Shown: positions 6,389 through 14,908, numbered from the stretch's first letter. The stretch is 38,631 bases of DNA from JALHTV01 sp049510055 (GCA_049510055.1 JBEKZI010000009.1:1-38631); one strand, 5' to 3'. Numbers and translations: made by a program. The notes: a model not told the origin generated them from the sequence alone.

Positions 6389-9085
6389 TCATTGGGGCAG
6401 GGCGCGGGTGAGTTCCTCAAGCGAGGTGATGCCCGCCCGGACCATCTCCAGGCCCGCCTGGAACAGGGGCCTGGCGCCGGCCTGCTCGACGGCCTTGGTG
6501 AGTTCCGCCCGCGAGGAGCTGCGGCGGATGGCCGCGGCCACGTCCTTGTCCACCAGCAACGTGCTGGAGCAGCCGACCGCCCCCAGGTACCCTTGGCCGC
6601 AGCACTTCGAGCAGCCGCCGGCGACAAAAGCCTCTCCGACGTCCTGCTCGCCCAGCTCCAGGTGCGTGGGCATTTCTTCACGGGGCAGGGCGGGTTGGCG
6701 GCAATCGGGGCAGAGCTTGCGCAGCGGCACGTAGGCGACGATGGCCTTGAGGTTGTCCGCCAGGGTCCAGGGTTTCAGTCCCATGTCCAGCAGCGTCACG
6801 GCGGCCTCGGCCGGGCTGGCGGCCCAGGTGGCGGCCACGACGAGCCGGCCGAACTCGGCGGCTTCCAAGAGGGCGGGGTATGTCTGGGCGTCGGGGATGT
6901 CCTCCAGGATGATCGCGTCGGCGTCCTGCTCCGCCGCCGCTCGCACGGCCTGGGCGACGGGAAAGTCGGCCGCCGGATTGGCGATGATCGGCGTCAGGCC
7001 CGCGACGCTGGAGGCCGGCTTGCAGGCAACGGCCACGAGGCTGCGAGTCGCGGCGTCCATGGCGGAGACGACGGCCCGCAAAGTCGCCGTCCTGTGATCT
7101 CCCGGCCGGGCGAGCAGCAGCACCAACCCGGCGGAACCGGCCAGCACGCCGGTCAGGCGGCTTTCGGCTTCATCCGACAGGCCCAGCAGCGACAGGCTGG
7201 GCGTGGCGGCTTGAGGATCGCGGAGGGAAACGACCATTCGCTGCCCCAGCGCGGTGGGACAGGTGGCGACGGTGACGGCGACCTGGCGGCCGTCGATGAG
7301 CATGTCCACCTGGCCGCGGGCGGGCCGGCGGGCGTCGGCGAGCCTGATGCCGGCCAGGTCTGACAACTGATGCATGGCCGCCGCGTCGCCGCCGGCGGGG
7401 AATTGTAGGCCGCAGCGGGCGGCGTCGTGCAGCAGACCGTCGATCCGCAACCGGACCGACAGCGCGGAGGCGGTGCTGGCGATGTGAATCTCGCTGGCGC
7501 GGCAGGCCAAGGCGTCGCGGACCAGCGCCGTAGCCGGCTCCAGGGCGCCGGCGGGCGGGGGAGGCAATTCTTCAGACGGTGGAGGCGCCGCCTCCGGCGT
7601 AGTTGCCTGTTCGGCAGGCAGACTTGTTTCTTCGATGGGCAGGTTATCCGGCGGTGCGACGTCGGGCTGGTCCGGATTGACGGGGATATACTCGCCTTCC
7701 GGCATAGCCGCCGTTTCAGCGGCGACGAGGACCTCTTCCTCAGCCTCCTCAGCTTCCTCGGCGGACGGTTCCGGCGTCACGGGAATATTCTGGTCTTCCG
7801 GTACGGCCGGCGTTTCCTCCTCCGGCAGGGGGGTTTTGGCAGCAATAGCTGCTTCCTCCTCGGCCTCCAGCGGAGGTTGCTCCGGGATAGTGGGGACACT
7901 TTCATCCTCGGGCTCGGGCAAAGCAGGCGTTTCAATAGCGGCAGCTTCTTCTTCGGACTGCGCAGGGGGCGGCTGCGGGGTCGGAGGGATGCTCTCATCC
8001 GGTTGCGGCGAGGCTGGTATTTCGGCAGCGACGGTAACTTCCTCCTCAGCCTGTGCGGGCGGCTGTTCGTCTTGTGTGGTTGCCGCGGCGAGAGGGGCCT
8101 CTTCCTGGGCCTCCAGGGGTGGCTGTTCCGGGGCGGCAGGAGCGATCTGGTCCTGCGATGTGGTGGGTGCTTGGGGGGCGGCGATCACTTCTTCTTCGGC
8201 CTGTGCGGCCGGTTGTTCGGCTGGTTGTCCAGCGGGTTGTTCGGCAGGTTGTTCGGAAGGTTGTTCGGCAGAAAGTTTCGCGTGGCCCAGGAGCATGTCT
8301 CTTTCGGCCGGCTCGACCGGCTCGGTCTCGGCCGGCGTGATCTGATCGATGGCTTCGCAAGAGGGCTCTTGGGGGCGGTCCTCGATGTCCGGCTCTTCTT
8401 CGTCGTCAGCCCTCAGCCAGCTTTCGACCTGGCTGTCTATCGCTTCCTCCTTCATCGGCGCTTGGGGCGGCGCCTCGGGCAATTTCTTGGCCATCGCCTC
8501 AAGAAATTCCTCGCTGGGCGCTTCGGGCAATTCCTCGGCCGGCGCTTCAGGAAGTTCCTCGGATGTCGCCTCAGGAAGCTCCTCGGCTGGCGTCTCCGTT
8601 GGAGTCTGGGCGGAGGGAGGTTGTTCTTCGCGCGGCTCGGCCACGGCGGCGGAAGCGTAAGGAGAAGGAATATCCGACAAGGACTCCACATCCAGCGGGA
8701 ACATTTTTTCGATGCTTTCGGAACGGAGGCCTGCCGGACCGATAGGCCGGTCCGGCGGCTGGGAGGAATCCTGCCCGCCGGCGGGCCGATCGATGCGCTC
8801 GGCGGGGGAGGGGGTGGACGTGTCCAGTCGCGGCAGGGCGTCTTCTTCGGCGGCCGGGGCCTGGCCGCTGTCCGCCGGGTAGGCGGCCAGGCGGGCCATG
8901 ACGTGCTGCCCGTCCATGCCGCGGTCCTGAAGGAACTGGATGAGGCCCTGTTCGGAAATCCGCAAAGGTCCGGAGGGAACTTGCTGGACCTTCAACAAGC
9001 CTTTTTGAATCCACTCCACCACCGCGCCGGGCGTGGCGTCCAAAAGATTGGCGACTTGATAGGCGTTAAAAAACCTTTCCGACAT
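6389..9085 (-). CDS. HTH domain, long acidic linker and degenerate GspE/PulE-like domain protein
   Basis: This 898-residue protein has three parts. Residues 1-55 are an excisionase/MerR-type HTH (AYQVANLLDATPGAVVEWI, then GPLRISEQGLIQFL). Residues about 60-515 are an acidic Pro/Glu/Ala low-complexity linker with tandem repeats. Residues about 515-898 follow the GspE/PilB secretion ATPase fold: RASEIHIAS, LRIDGLLHDA, DARRPARGQVD, TLLDMGLKPW, LRKLCPDCRQP and CSKCCGQGYLGAVG. The Walker A site reads ARPGDHRTA instead of GPTGSGKST, the Walker B glutamate region reads LEDIPD, and the histidine box is lost, so ATP hydrolysis is unlikely although the zinc cysteines CPDC and CSKC remain. The start is ATG at 9085 with GAGG eight bases upstream. 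A regulatory or scaffold role near pili or secretion is inference. Confidence 0.75.
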   Translation of the reverse strand: MSERFFNAYQVANLLDATPGAVVEWIQKGLLKVQQVPSGPLRISEQGLIQFLQDRGMDGQHVMARLAAYPADSGQAPAAEEDALPRLDTSTPSPAERIDRPAGGQDSSQPPDRPIGPAGLRSESIEKMFPLDVESLSDIPSPYASAAVAEPREEQPPSAQTPTETPAEELPEATSEELPEAPAEELPEAPSEEFLEAMAKKLPEAPPQAPMKEEAIDSQVESWLRADDEEEPDIEDRPQEPSCEAIDQITPAETEPVEPAERDMLLGHAKLSAEQPSEQPAEQPAGQPAEQPAAQAEEEVIAAPQAPTTSQDQIAPAAPEQPPLEAQEEAPLAAATTQDEQPPAQAEEEVTVAAEIPASPQPDESIPPTPQPPPAQSEEEAAAIETPALPEPEDESVPTIPEQPPLEAEEEAAIAAKTPLPEEETPAVPEDQNIPVTPEPSAEEAEEAEEEVLVAAETAAMPEGEYIPVNPDQPDVAPPDNLPIEETSLPAEQATTPEAAPPPSEELPPPPAGALEPATALVRDALACRASEIHIASTASALSVRLRIDGLLHDAARCGLQFPAGGDAAAMHQLSDLAGIRLADARRPARGQVDMLIDGRQVAVTVATCPTALGQRMVVSLRDPQAATPSLSLLGLSDEAESRLTGVLAGSAGLVLLLARPGDHRTATLRAVVSAMDAATRSLVAVACKPASSVAGLTPIIANPAADFPVAQAVRAAAEQDADAIILEDIPDAQTYPALLEAAEFGRLVVAATWAASPAEAAVTLLDMGLKPWTLADNLKAIVAYVPLRKLCPDCRQPALPREEMPTHLELGEQDVGEAFVAGGCSKCCGQGYLGAVGCSSTLLVDKDVAAAIRRSSSRAELTKAVEQAGARPLFQAGLEMVRAGITSLEELTRALPQ
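8207..8266 (-). repeat. 12-bp tandem repeat inside the acidic linker (5 units)
   Basis: Five 12-base units of the form GGnnGGTTGTTC (plus strand) encode consecutive EQPA-like tetrapeptides: EQPS, EQPA, EQPA, GQPA, EQPA. The unit length is a multiple of three, so copy-number change would keep the frame. Confidence 0.75.
8465..8584 (-). repeat. 24-bp tandem repeat inside the acidic linker (5 units)
   Basis: Five consecutive 24-base units encode the octapeptides EELPEATS, EELPEAPA, EELPEAPS, EEFLEAMA and KKLPEAPP. The last two units have diverged, with charge reversal in the final one. The repeat lengthens the disordered linker without frame loss. Confidence 0.75.
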
Positions 9086-9240
9086 AACGACACCCTCACT
9101 ATCTGGTGGACCGCATCGCCTCCGTGCCTCTCCGTAAACAAACCCTGCATTCCTCACTGCGGCCTAACAGTATTTTATTCTGGCACAGCCGGAAGTGGGG
9201 GGTCAAATGCAAACTTTCGCGGACGGTTTTTGGGCGCGGC

Positions 9241-10128
9241 CTATCGGCCCACCAGCTGCGTATAGGCGATGATTTTGTACGCCAGCCGGGCGGCGACGAA
9301 TTCCGTGACGTGATTGGGCGGGATCGGGCGGACTTCCATGATGTCCGCGGCCACGACTTTGCGGCGGGTGCAGACCGCCCGGACGATGTCCAGCATCTGG
9401 GGCCAGGACAGGCCCCCCGGCTCGGGCGTGCCGGTCCCGGGGGCGATGGAAGGGTCCAGGCCGTCGACGTCGATGGTGAGATAGACTTTTTCAGCCAGGG
9501 GGCTGAGGGCCCGCTCCACCCAGCGGGGGTTGGAGGCGATGATGGCGGGGGTGATGAAGGCGGCGACCTGGGCGGGGCAGTCGTGGTTTTCCTCGGCGGA
9601 GAAATTGCGGATGCCCACCTGGCAGAGATTTTTGGCGATGCTCAGCACCCGCCGCATCACGCAGGCGTGGGAGTACGGCGTGCCGTCGTAGCGGTCGTGC
9701 AAGTCGGCGTGGGCGTCGATGTGGAGGATGCTCAGCGGCCCGTGCACGGCCTGGGCGGCCTCCACCAAGGGGGCGGTGAGGCTGTGCTCCCCGCCGAGGG
9801 TCAGCAGGAATTTGCCGCTTCGCAGGATCGGTTCGGCGGCTTGGCGGACGCGGCGCATCTGCTCGGCGGGCGTTTTGGCCGGCTTGACGGCCGGATAGGT
9901 GGCGATGCCGGCCTGGGTGAACTCCGCCCGCAACTCGTCGTCGAAGGGTTCCACCTGCGTGGAGGCGTCCAGGATGGCCGCGGGGCCTTGAGCCGTGCCG
10001 GTCTTGTAGCAGACGGTGGCCTCGTAGGGCACGGGCAGGACGGCGTAGCGGGCGGCGGCGGGGTCGGCCCGCCGGCCAGTGAGCCGCAGGAAGCTGACAC
10101 GGGCGGGATGGGACTTTTTGGCGCTCAT
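9241..10128 (-). CDS. speB: Agmatinase (arginase/agmatinase family ureohydrolase)
   Basis: This 295-residue ureohydrolase probably converts agmatine to putrescine and urea. The binuclear manganese ligands are all visible: His115 in GGEHS, Asp138/His140/Asp142 in DAHADLHD, and Asp220/Asp222 in TIDVDGLDPS. The conserved glutamate lies in the EVRPIPP segment. The ATG at 10128 overlaps the stop of the upstream pyruvoyl arginine decarboxylase gene as ATGA, so the two are translationally coupled. That gene order makes agmatine the likely substrate and puts the enzyme in polyamine synthesis. Arginase or guanidinobutyrase activity cannot be excluded from sequence alone. Confidence 0.92.
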   Translation of the reverse strand: MSAKKSHPARVSFLRLTGRRADPAAARYAVLPVPYEATVCYKTGTAQGPAAILDASTQVEPFDDELRAEFTQAGIATYPAVKPAKTPAEQMRRVRQAAEPILRSGKFLLTLGGEHSLTAPLVEAAQAVHGPLSILHIDAHADLHDRYDGTPYSHACVMRRVLSIAKNLCQVGIRNFSAEENHDCPAQVAAFITPAIIASNPRWVERALSPLAEKVYLTIDVDGLDPSIAPGTGTPEPGGLSWPQMLDIVRAVCTRRKVVAADIMEVRPIPPNHVTEFVAARLAYKIIAYTQLVGR

Positions 10129-10682
10129 AGCAGCATCACCGCCGCGGCGACGACCGTGGTCCACAGGCCGTTCTTGTCGCCCTCGGCCGTCTGGACGGTC
10201 GCACGGGTGCGAATGATCTTACCGCTCATGCGATACAGCTCTTTGCGTTCGTCGTACGCGGTGTCGGGGTTGAACTCGATACCCAGCGTCGTGGCCAGCA
10301 TGGTGGCGGCCATGTCTTCCACGAAATCGCCCAGGCGGTCCTCGATCATGCCGTGGCCGTGGTGTTCGCTGATGTATCCGTACTGCTCGCCGGCGGCCGG
10401 CTGGGCCAGGCCGATGCCCGCGCCGATCAGCCGGTTGGGCTCGTCCGTGGAGGTCTCGGCCAGGACGACGTAGGTGATCTCGCCCGCCTGAAGCTTGCGC
10501 AGCCCCTGGTTCTTGGGGATGATCTTGCACTTGGGCGGAAAGATGCTGGACACCCGGACGAGGTTGCCTTTCTCAATGCCCGCATGACGCAACGCCAGCT
10601 CAAAGCTCTGAAGGCGCGTGCGGTGCTTGCCCACGCCCTTGGTGAAGAAGATCTCGCAAGGAACCATCGGTTCTCTGACCAT
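10125..10682 (-). CDS. pdaD: Pyruvoyl-dependent arginine decarboxylase
   Basis: This 185-residue proenzyme of the PvlArgDC family decarboxylates arginine to agmatine. The family self-cleaves between two serines, and here VRVSSIFPP places Ser45-Ser46 at the expected cleavage site, giving a beta chain of about 45 residues and an alpha chain with an N-terminal pyruvoyl group. Other family features are FFTKGVGKH, the GAGIGLA segment and SEHHGHG. The ATG at 10682 is preferred over an upstream TTG at 10691, since AAAGGA lies ten bases before the ATG but almost touches the TTG. The gene is followed by speB with a four-base overlap. The family is best known from archaea, chlamydiae and some other bacteria. 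Confidence 0.92.
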   Translation of the reverse strand: MVREPMVPCEIFFTKGVGKHRTRLQSFELALRHAGIEKGNLVRVSSIFPPKCKIIPKNQGLRKLQAGEITYVVLAETSTDEPNRLIGAGIGLAQPAAGEQYGYISEHHGHGMIEDRLGDFVEDMAATMLATTLGIEFNPDTAYDERKELYRMSGKIIRTRATVQTAEGDKNGLWTTVVAAAVMLL

Positions 10683-10725
10683 CTGAGGCAAGTCCTTTCG
10701 TGGATGGACTCAGGTTACGAGCGCG

Positions 10726-10753
10726 ATTATATGTCGTCGCGGCGGCGCGACAA
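10726..10753 (-). promoter_or_regulatory. Promoter of the pdaD-speB operon
   Basis: On the minus strand, TTGTCG (10753-10748) and TATAAT (10731-10726) are separated by 16 bases. The pdaD ATG follows 43 bases later. It lies back to back with the argH promoter. Confidence 0.55.
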
Positions 10754-10819
10754 GTGGGAAGATGCCGCCGGGGGCGAAAATCATCAATTTCTTCCGCTCC
10801 CTCAGCCGGACCGGCGGCA

Positions 10820-10848
10820 TTGACACTCCCCGCCGGCGACCCTACCAT
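10820..10848 (+). promoter_or_regulatory. argH promoter
   Basis: TTGACA at 10820-10825 and TACCAT at 10843-10848 are 17 bases apart. A GAGGAG ribosome-binding site and the argH ATG follow at 10872. About 66 bases separate it from the divergent pdaD promoter. Confidence 0.6.
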
Positions 10849-10871
10849 CGCGTCCACGAGGAGAACGCCCC

Positions 10872-12281
10872 ATGGCCACTAAAAAACGATCGCCCCAGGT
10901 GCGCAAGAGCTGGCAAGGCCGGCTGAAGACCACCCCCAACGCGGCGACGGCGAAGCTGCTGGCGTCGCTGGACGTCGATCAGGCGCTGTGGCGATACGAC
11001 GTCGTCGGCTCGCTGGCCCACGCCGAGATGCTGGCCCGCGTCGGTCTGCTTGCGCCCAAGGAGCTGGCGGCCATCCGCAAAGGCCTGACGGGCATTGCCC
11101 GCGACCTCAAGCTGGGCCGGCTGAAGATGCCCGTGGAGCTGGAAGACATCCACATGGTCGTCGAGAAGGTGCTGATCGACCGCATCGGGCCGGTCGGCGG
11201 CAAGCTGCACACCGGCCGAAGCCGCAACGACCAGGTGGCCACCGACCTGCGCCTCTGGGCGCGGTACTCGATCGACGACCTGGCGGCCGGCATCCGGCAC
11301 CTCCAGCGGGCGATGGTGTCCCTGGCCCGCCGCCAGGGGCAGGTCGTCATGCCCGCGTACACGCACCTTCAACGTGCGCAACCCATCGCGGCCGGGCACG
11401 CGATGTTGGCCTACGTGGAGATGCTTCAGCGCGACGCCGACCGCCTGGCCGACGCCCGCCGGCGCGCCAACGTCTGCCCGCTGGGCAGCGGGGCGGTGGC
11501 CGGCACGTCGCTGCCGCTGGACCGCCGCGTCACGGCGGCGGCGCTGGGATTCGCCGAGATCAGCCGCAATAGCATCGACGCCACGAGCGACCGGGACTTC
11601 CTGGCCGAGCTGTGCTTCTGCTGCGCGCTGCTGGCCGTGCACCTGTCCCGCTGGGCCGAGGACTGGATCCTCTACTCCACCGCCGAGTTCGGCCTGTTGG
11701 AGCTGTCCGACGCCTACTGCACCTCCAGCTCGATGATGCCGCAGAAGAAGAACGCCGACACGCTGGAGCTGATCCGCGCCAAGGCCGCCGCCGCCATCGG
11801 ACAACTCACCGGCCTGCTGACGCTACTGAAAGGCCTGCCGCTGGCCTACAACCGCGACCTCCAGGACGACAAGCGTTTCGTCTTTGCCACCGTGCTGGGC
11901 ATCCAGCAGGCCCTGAACGTGGCCGCGGGCCTAGTGGCCGCGACCAAGCTCAACGCCAAGCGCATCGCCCAGACGCTGGAGACCGGCTTCCTGGACGCCA
12001 CGTCGCTGGCGGAGTACCTGGTGCGCAAGGACGTGCCCTTCCGCCAGGCCCACAAGCTCGTCGCCGGCTTGGTCGCCAAGGCCGAGCGGGCCGGAAAACC
12101 CCTGGCCAAGCTGCCGCTGGCTGACTTCCAAGCCGCCTGCGAGAAGGTCGGCCGGGACGTCTACGGATACCTGGGCGCGGCGAACGTCGTGAAGCGATAC
12201 GCCACCGAAGGCGCCGCCGGCCACCGCCAGCTCCGCGACCAACTGGCGTTCTGGCAGAAAAAGCTCAAGCCCCGTGCGTGA
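10872..12281 (+). CDS. argH: Argininosuccinate lyase
   Basis: This 469-residue member of the fumarase/aspartase superfamily splits argininosuccinate into arginine and fumarate, the last step of arginine synthesis. It contains GRSRNDQVATD, the THLQRAQP segment with the catalytic histidine, TSDRDF, and the family signature SSSMMPQKKNAD that carries the catalytic serine loop. The length is normal for ArgH. The start is ATG at 10872 with GAGGAG about seven bases upstream. The stop overlaps the thiL start by eight bases. The divergent neighbours consume arginine, so the two operons may share arginine-responsive control, though I see no recognisable ARG box. Confidence 0.96.
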   Translation: MATKKRSPQVRKSWQGRLKTTPNAATAKLLASLDVDQALWRYDVVGSLAHAEMLARVGLLAPKELAAIRKGLTGIARDLKLGRLKMPVELEDIHMVVEKVLIDRIGPVGGKLHTGRSRNDQVATDLRLWARYSIDDLAAGIRHLQRAMVSLARRQGQVVMPAYTHLQRAQPIAAGHAMLAYVEMLQRDADRLADARRRANVCPLGSGAVAGTSLPLDRRVTAAALGFAEISRNSIDATSDRDFLAELCFCCALLAVHLSRWAEDWILYSTAEFGLLELSDAYCTSSSMMPQKKNADTLELIRAKAAAAIGQLTGLLTLLKGLPLAYNRDLQDDKRFVFATVLGIQQALNVAAGLVAATKLNAKRIAQTLETGFLDATSLAEYLVRKDVPFRQAHKLVAGLVAKAERAGKPLAKLPLADFQAACEKVGRDVYGYLGAANVVKRYATEGAAGHRQLRDQLAFWQKKLKPRA

Positions 12282-13227
12282 GTTTGAGTTCATCGAGTGG
12301 ATTCGCTCGCAGACTCACCTGGACCCCGCCGCCGTGCCGGTCGGTCCCGGCGACGATATGGCCGTGGTCGCCTGGGGCGGGCAGCGCGTCCTGGTGGCCA
12401 TCGACCAGGTGCTGGACGGCGTGCACTTTCGCCTGGAACGCTGCGGCCCCGAGGCCGCCGGCCGCTACGCCATGGTCCGCAACCTTTCTGACGTGGCCGC
12501 AATGGCCGCGCTGCCGGTCTGCGCGGTGGCGAGCGTGGCGCTGCCCAAGGGCATGGGGCGGAACGAGGCGGAATGGCTGTACCAAGGCATGCGGCGGCTG
12601 GGCGATCAGTTCAATTGTCCCATCGTCGGCGGCGACGTCGCCACGTGGGACCAGCCGCTGGCGGTCAGCGTGACCATCCTGGCCCGGCCGGAAGGAATCG
12701 AGCCGGTCCTGCGCAGCGGGGCGAAGGTCGGCGACGCCCTTTGCGTGACAGGCTCGCTGGGCGGGGCGTGGCGGTCGGGCAGGCATCTGGCCTTCGTGCC
12801 GCGCGTCCGCCATGCCCGCCTGCTGGCCGAGCGATACGGCCTGCACGCGATGATCGACATCTCCGATGGCTTGGCCGGCGACCTGGGCCACCTGTGCCGC
12901 GCCTCCGGCGCCGGTGCCGAGGTCCAGGCCGACGCGGTCCCCATTCACGCCGACGTGTTCGCCCAGCTTGGAGTGAATCCGGCCGACCTGGCTGCGAAAG
13001 ATCGTGAACGCGAAAAAGCCCTCCAGGCTGCCTTGACCGATGGTGAGGACTACGATCTGCTATTTGCCCTGCCGGCCGAGGGGGCCGAGCGCCTGCTGCA
13101 CGACCAGCCGCTGGATGTCCCCGTGACGCGGATCGGGACGGTGGCCAAGGGATCAAACCTTGTGCTTGTGGATGCATCAGGCCGGCGGCGGCCTATGCCC
13201 GCCGGCGGATGGGAACATTCGACGTGA
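12274..13227 (+). CDS. thiL: Thiamine-monophosphate kinase
   Basis: This 317-residue ATP-dependent kinase phosphorylates thiamine monophosphate to thiamine diphosphate, the active cofactor. It has the PurM-like motifs of ThiL: FEFIEWI at the N-terminus, VGPGDDMAVV and IDQVLDGVHF for metal and substrate binding, IVGGDV, the DISDGLAGDLGHL segment, and GEDYDLLF near the C-terminus. The start is GTG at 12274, inside the end of argH, so translation is probably coupled. No TPP riboswitch is seen here, as expected for a gene buried in an operon. The downstream gene is convergent, 13 bases away. Confidence 0.94.
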   Translation: MREFEFIEWIRSQTHLDPAAVPVGPGDDMAVVAWGGQRVLVAIDQVLDGVHFRLERCGPEAAGRYAMVRNLSDVAAMAALPVCAVASVALPKGMGRNEAEWLYQGMRRLGDQFNCPIVGGDVATWDQPLAVSVTILARPEGIEPVLRSGAKVGDALCVTGSLGGAWRSGRHLAFVPRVRHARLLAERYGLHAMIDISDGLAGDLGHLCRASGAGAEVQADAVPIHADVFAQLGVNPADLAAKDREREKALQAALTDGEDYDLLFALPAEGAERLLHDQPLDVPVTRIGTVAKGSNLVLVDASGRRRPMPAGGWEHST

Positions 13228-13240
13228 GGCTGACGTGCAG

Positions 13241-13858
13241 CTACTCGATTGGCTGGCGGAGGAGGGTCTTAAGTTTCTCCGGGGCCGCACGGCGGGGGTC
13301 GCCAAGATAAATTTCGTGGTGCTTGCCGCGCGGTTTTTGCCCCTGCCCCTGGGCCACGATGAACTCATGCAGGGCCGCGATGGTCGGCCCCTCGGCGTCA
13401 TAGGGCCCCACGTGCAGCACCTGGGCGCACAGCCCTTCGGCCAGACGATCCAATCGCACCTGGGCGATGGCGGGGTTGCCTTTCTTGGCGAACAGCTCCT
13501 TGGCCGTGCGGGCGAACATTTCCCGCGTTACCACCTCCGGTTGGACGATCAGCATCGTCCACTGCCAGCGGTCTTTAGGGCAGTCCATGCGGAACGTGCC
13601 CTGCGGGTCCGTCCACCACAGGCCCTCCAGCCCCATGACCGTCCAATCCGGCCCGCCGGACATTTTGGAGGCGAACTTCATCGTGTACGACAGGCCGTAC
13701 AGGGCCTCCATGACCTGGTGGAACTGCGGCGAGGTGTTGGGGTCCCCGCGGCCGTCGATCATCAGGCAGCTCAGCGGCGGCACTTGGACGATCACCGGCT
13801 TGCGCGACGCCTTATACGCGGCCGCAAGCTGCTTTTTGAGGTCGATCTTTTTCTTCAT
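13241..13858 (-). CDS. GyrI-like small-molecule-binding domain protein
   Basis: This 205-residue protein matches the GyrI-like (SHV-fold) domain found alone or at the end of AraC/MerR regulators. Typical segments are PLSCLMIDGRGDPN, FHQVMEALYGLSYTMKF, EGLWWTD, WTMLIVQPEVV and a C-terminal VLHVGPYDAEGPTIAALHEF, then HHEIYLGDPRR. Stand-alone members bind or hydrolyse small hydrophobic molecules. No DNA-binding domain is fused. The start is ATG at 13858 with GGGAG eight bases upstream. It lies 15 bases downstream of an SDR gene on the same strand and is probably co-transcribed with it. Ligand unknown. Confidence 0.85.
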   Translation of the reverse strand: MKKKIDLKKQLAAAYKASRKPVIVQVPPLSCLMIDGRGDPNTSPQFHQVMEALYGLSYTMKFASKMSGGPDWTVMGLEGLWWTDPQGTFRMDCPKDRWQWTMLIVQPEVVTREMFARTAKELFAKKGNPAIAQVRLDRLAEGLCAQVLHVGPYDAEGPTIAALHEFIVAQGQGQKPRGKHHEIYLGDPRRAAPEKLKTLLRQPIE

Positions 13859-13873
13859 GGGGCCATCTCCCGG

Positions 13874-14683
13874 TTAGTCCGCCTGGAGGCGTTTGGTGAT
13901 GTCGACGTAGTATCGCTTCATGACCGCGTCGGTCAGGCGGGGGGACAGGGCGGCCATCAGGGCGAGCATCTTTCCGCCGGCGGAAAGGACGATCTCCGGC
14001 CGGTTCTTGCCCACGGCGGCGACGATCTTTTTCGCCACGGCCGAGGCGGGCATCATGCCTTTGAACTTCTGGAAGCTGGACTGGGCGGCCTGGCCGCGTT
14101 TGGAGTGCTGGAAGAATTCCGTCGCCGTCAGGGCGGGGCAGACGCACGTGACGCGAATGCCGTAGGGCAGCATCTCCACGCGCATCGAGTCGCTCAGCCC
14201 GCAGAGGGCGAACTTGGTGGCGCTGTAAGCCCCGTGGAACGGCGTGCCGCGCTTGCCGATGACGGAGGAGACGTTGAAGATGTGCCCGCTTCGCTGGGGG
14301 ATCATGACCGCCGCCGCGGCCTTGCAGCCATAGAAGACGCCGAAGACGTTCGTCTCGAAGATCGCGTGCATGTCCTGCTCGTCCGTCTCGTGCACGCGGG
14401 CGAACAGGCCGAAGCCGGCGTTGTTGACTATGACGTCCAGCCGCCCAAACTGCTCGACCGCCCGCGCCACCAGGGCCTCGACCTGGCGGCGATCCGCCAC
14501 GTTGGTGGGCACGGCCAGGGCCTCGGCGCCGGCGGCCCGGCAGCGGTCGGCCACCTCCGCCAGCCGCTCGGCGCGACGGGCGGCCAGGACCACCGCGTAG
14601 CCCCGGCCGGCGAAGGCCTCCGCCGTCTCCATGCCGATCCCGCTGGAAGCCCCCGTCACGACGACCACGCGTCGCTGAATCAT
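13874..14683 (-). CDS. Short-chain dehydrogenase/reductase (classical SDR)
   Basis: This 269-residue protein is an NAD(P)-dependent oxidoreductase with the classical SDR motifs: TGASSGIG near residues 9-16, NNAG, the serine in NVSSVIGKRG, and YSATK with the catalytic Tyr and Lys. The ATG at 14683 is chosen because AAGGAG lies nine bases upstream; an in-frame ATG at 14692 would touch that site, and the longer frame to 14872 is basic and unlike the family. The C-terminal third (KRGQAAQSSFQKF, SAGGKMLALMAALSP) suggests a membrane-proximal SDR of the DltE/YqjQ type. It probably forms an operon with the GyrI-like gene. Substrate unknown. Confidence 0.9.
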   Translation of the reverse strand: MIQRRVVVVTGASSGIGMETAEAFAGRGYAVVLAARRAERLAEVADRCRAAGAEALAVPTNVADRRQVEALVARAVEQFGRLDVIVNNAGFGLFARVHETDEQDMHAIFETNVFGVFYGCKAAAAVMIPQRSGHIFNVSSVIGKRGTPFHGAYSATKFALCGLSDSMRVEMLPYGIRVTCVCPALTATEFFQHSKRGQAAQSSFQKFKGMMPASAVAKKIVAAVGKNRPEIVLSAGGKMLALMAALSPRLTDAVMKRYYVDITKRLQAD

Positions 14684-14886
14684 AATTTCCATCTCCTTGG
14701 AACCCTGCCTTGGCCGACAGGTAGGATGCTGCGATCGGCATGATAGTCGCCGCCGTCGCAGCCGAAAAGACAAACTCCCAGCCCCGTTTCGACGGCCCGG
14801 CGGCGGCTGTCCAAGGCCTCTGAACCGCCGGAGGGCGCGAAAGTCCTTGAAACGCCGGCGGTCCTTGGACAAGATACGGTTGTCTG

Positions 14887-14908
14887 ACCTGCCTACCGGT
14901 AGGCAGGT
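14887..14908. repeat. Perfect 22-bp palindrome before the tRNA gene
   Basis: ACCTGCCTACC at 14887-14897 is followed at once by its exact reverse complement, ending at 14908, three bases before the tRNA. It may be a repeat-family element, a cruciform or a protein-binding site. I see no second full copy in this window. Confidence 0.7.

Noticed and set aside
7427..9265. 612-codon plus-strand frame
   Set aside because: It is the complement of the acidic linker of the gene at 6389-9085; the low-complexity glycine/arginine translation follows from that repeat sequence.
12200..12273. Possible TPP riboswitch before thiL
   Set aside because: thiL starts inside argH and no THI-box sequence is present.
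13160..14743. 527-codon plus-strand frame
   Set aside because: It is antisense to the GyrI-like and SDR genes, both of which have clear motifs and ribosome-binding sites.
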